64,000 nucleotides of DNA from a virus. The notes below the pieces were generated by a model. It saw only the letters and a list, made by a program, of their open reading frames with translations. It was not told the DNA's origin and did no database searches. The translations under genes were made by a program, and so were the position numbers. Where the stretch lies: positions 1 to 64,000 of the IMG/VR virus record IMGVR_UViG_3300020473_000024; one strand, 5' to 3'. Of this stretch, positions 63,928 to 64,000 are shown one piece after another; within the stretch, counting starts at the first letter, position 1, and every line of letters starts with the position of its first letter.

Positions 63928-64000
63928 AAATCCTCCTAAATTCTGAATGTGTTTTGCTTCCATATCGCGGATTTGTTTTGCTGTATACATTCATCCAATT

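Noticed and set aside
1-64000. Temperate lifestyle genes
   Set aside because: No integrase, excisionase, CI-like repressor or att-like repeat is visible; the prophage-type genes at 30-33 kb lack any lysogeny function.

Overview
The window is part of a large tailed-phage genome (low GC, tightly packed, long co-directional operons, many genes overlapping as TAATG or ATGA, five tRNA genes). Baseplate and tail-fibre genes suggest a contractile-tailed (myovirus-like) phage. Inner- and outer-membrane spanins, consensus sigma70 promoters and an SSB tail ending DDDIPF point to a Gram-negative, probably gammaproteobacterial host. I see no integrase, repressor or RNA polymerase gene, so a lytic, host-RNAP-dependent lifestyle is likely. 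Genus and host species cannot be fixed from the sequence.

Layout. (1) 1-6914, plus strand: end of a baseplate gene, a DUF2612-like baseplate protein, a tailspike, tail-fibre proteins (one with an S74 chaperone/peptidase), then a lysis block with nested overlapping genes (membrane proteins, Rz, Rz1), closed by a terminator at 6917. (2) 6953-34124, minus strand: nucleotide metabolism (NrdA, NrdB, ThyX, thioredoxin-like, MazG-like, dNMP kinase, HAD and small alarmone-hydrolase-like HD protein), macro-domain and NADAR proteins, replication (exonucleases, SSB, family A DNA polymerase split by a group I intron carrying a GIY-YIG endonuclease, primase-helicase), an SPFH membrane protein, and a block of small accessory genes (30254-33277) with its own shared leader. 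(3) 34140-34260: back-to-back promoters. (4) 34287-44181, plus strand: UvrD-like helicase, membrane and hypothetical proteins, then small genes with plasmid-like character. (5) 44182-45241: about 1 kb without genes, full of repeats and inverted repeats, including a parS-like 16-mer. (6) 45242-63927, minus strand: small genes, a release-factor-like protein, Dam-type and NPPF methyltransferases, DNA ligase, a class II synthetase-like protein, a NAMPT/PRPP-synthetase-like pair plus a SLOG protein (NAD+ rebuilding), polynucleotide kinase-phosphatase and an Rnl5-type RNA ligase, ClpP-like protease, PhoH-like ATPase, GH108 endolysin, five tRNAs, and a Ro/TROVE RNA-binding protein.

Two themes stand out. 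One is ADP-ribose and NAD+ chemistry: macro domain, NADAR, an Adps/Namat (NARP1)-like pair and a SLOG protein, which together look like counter-measures to NAD-depleting and DNA ADP-ribosylating defences. The other is RNA repair and quality control: Pnkp, RNA ligase, tRNA-Lys(UUU) and other tRNAs, a Ro protein whose stop codon touches the first tRNA, and a GGQ-less release-factor-like protein. Regulation appears to use compact terminator/promoter elements in which the -35 hexamer TTGACA sits in or next to a terminator hairpin; I count five of them.
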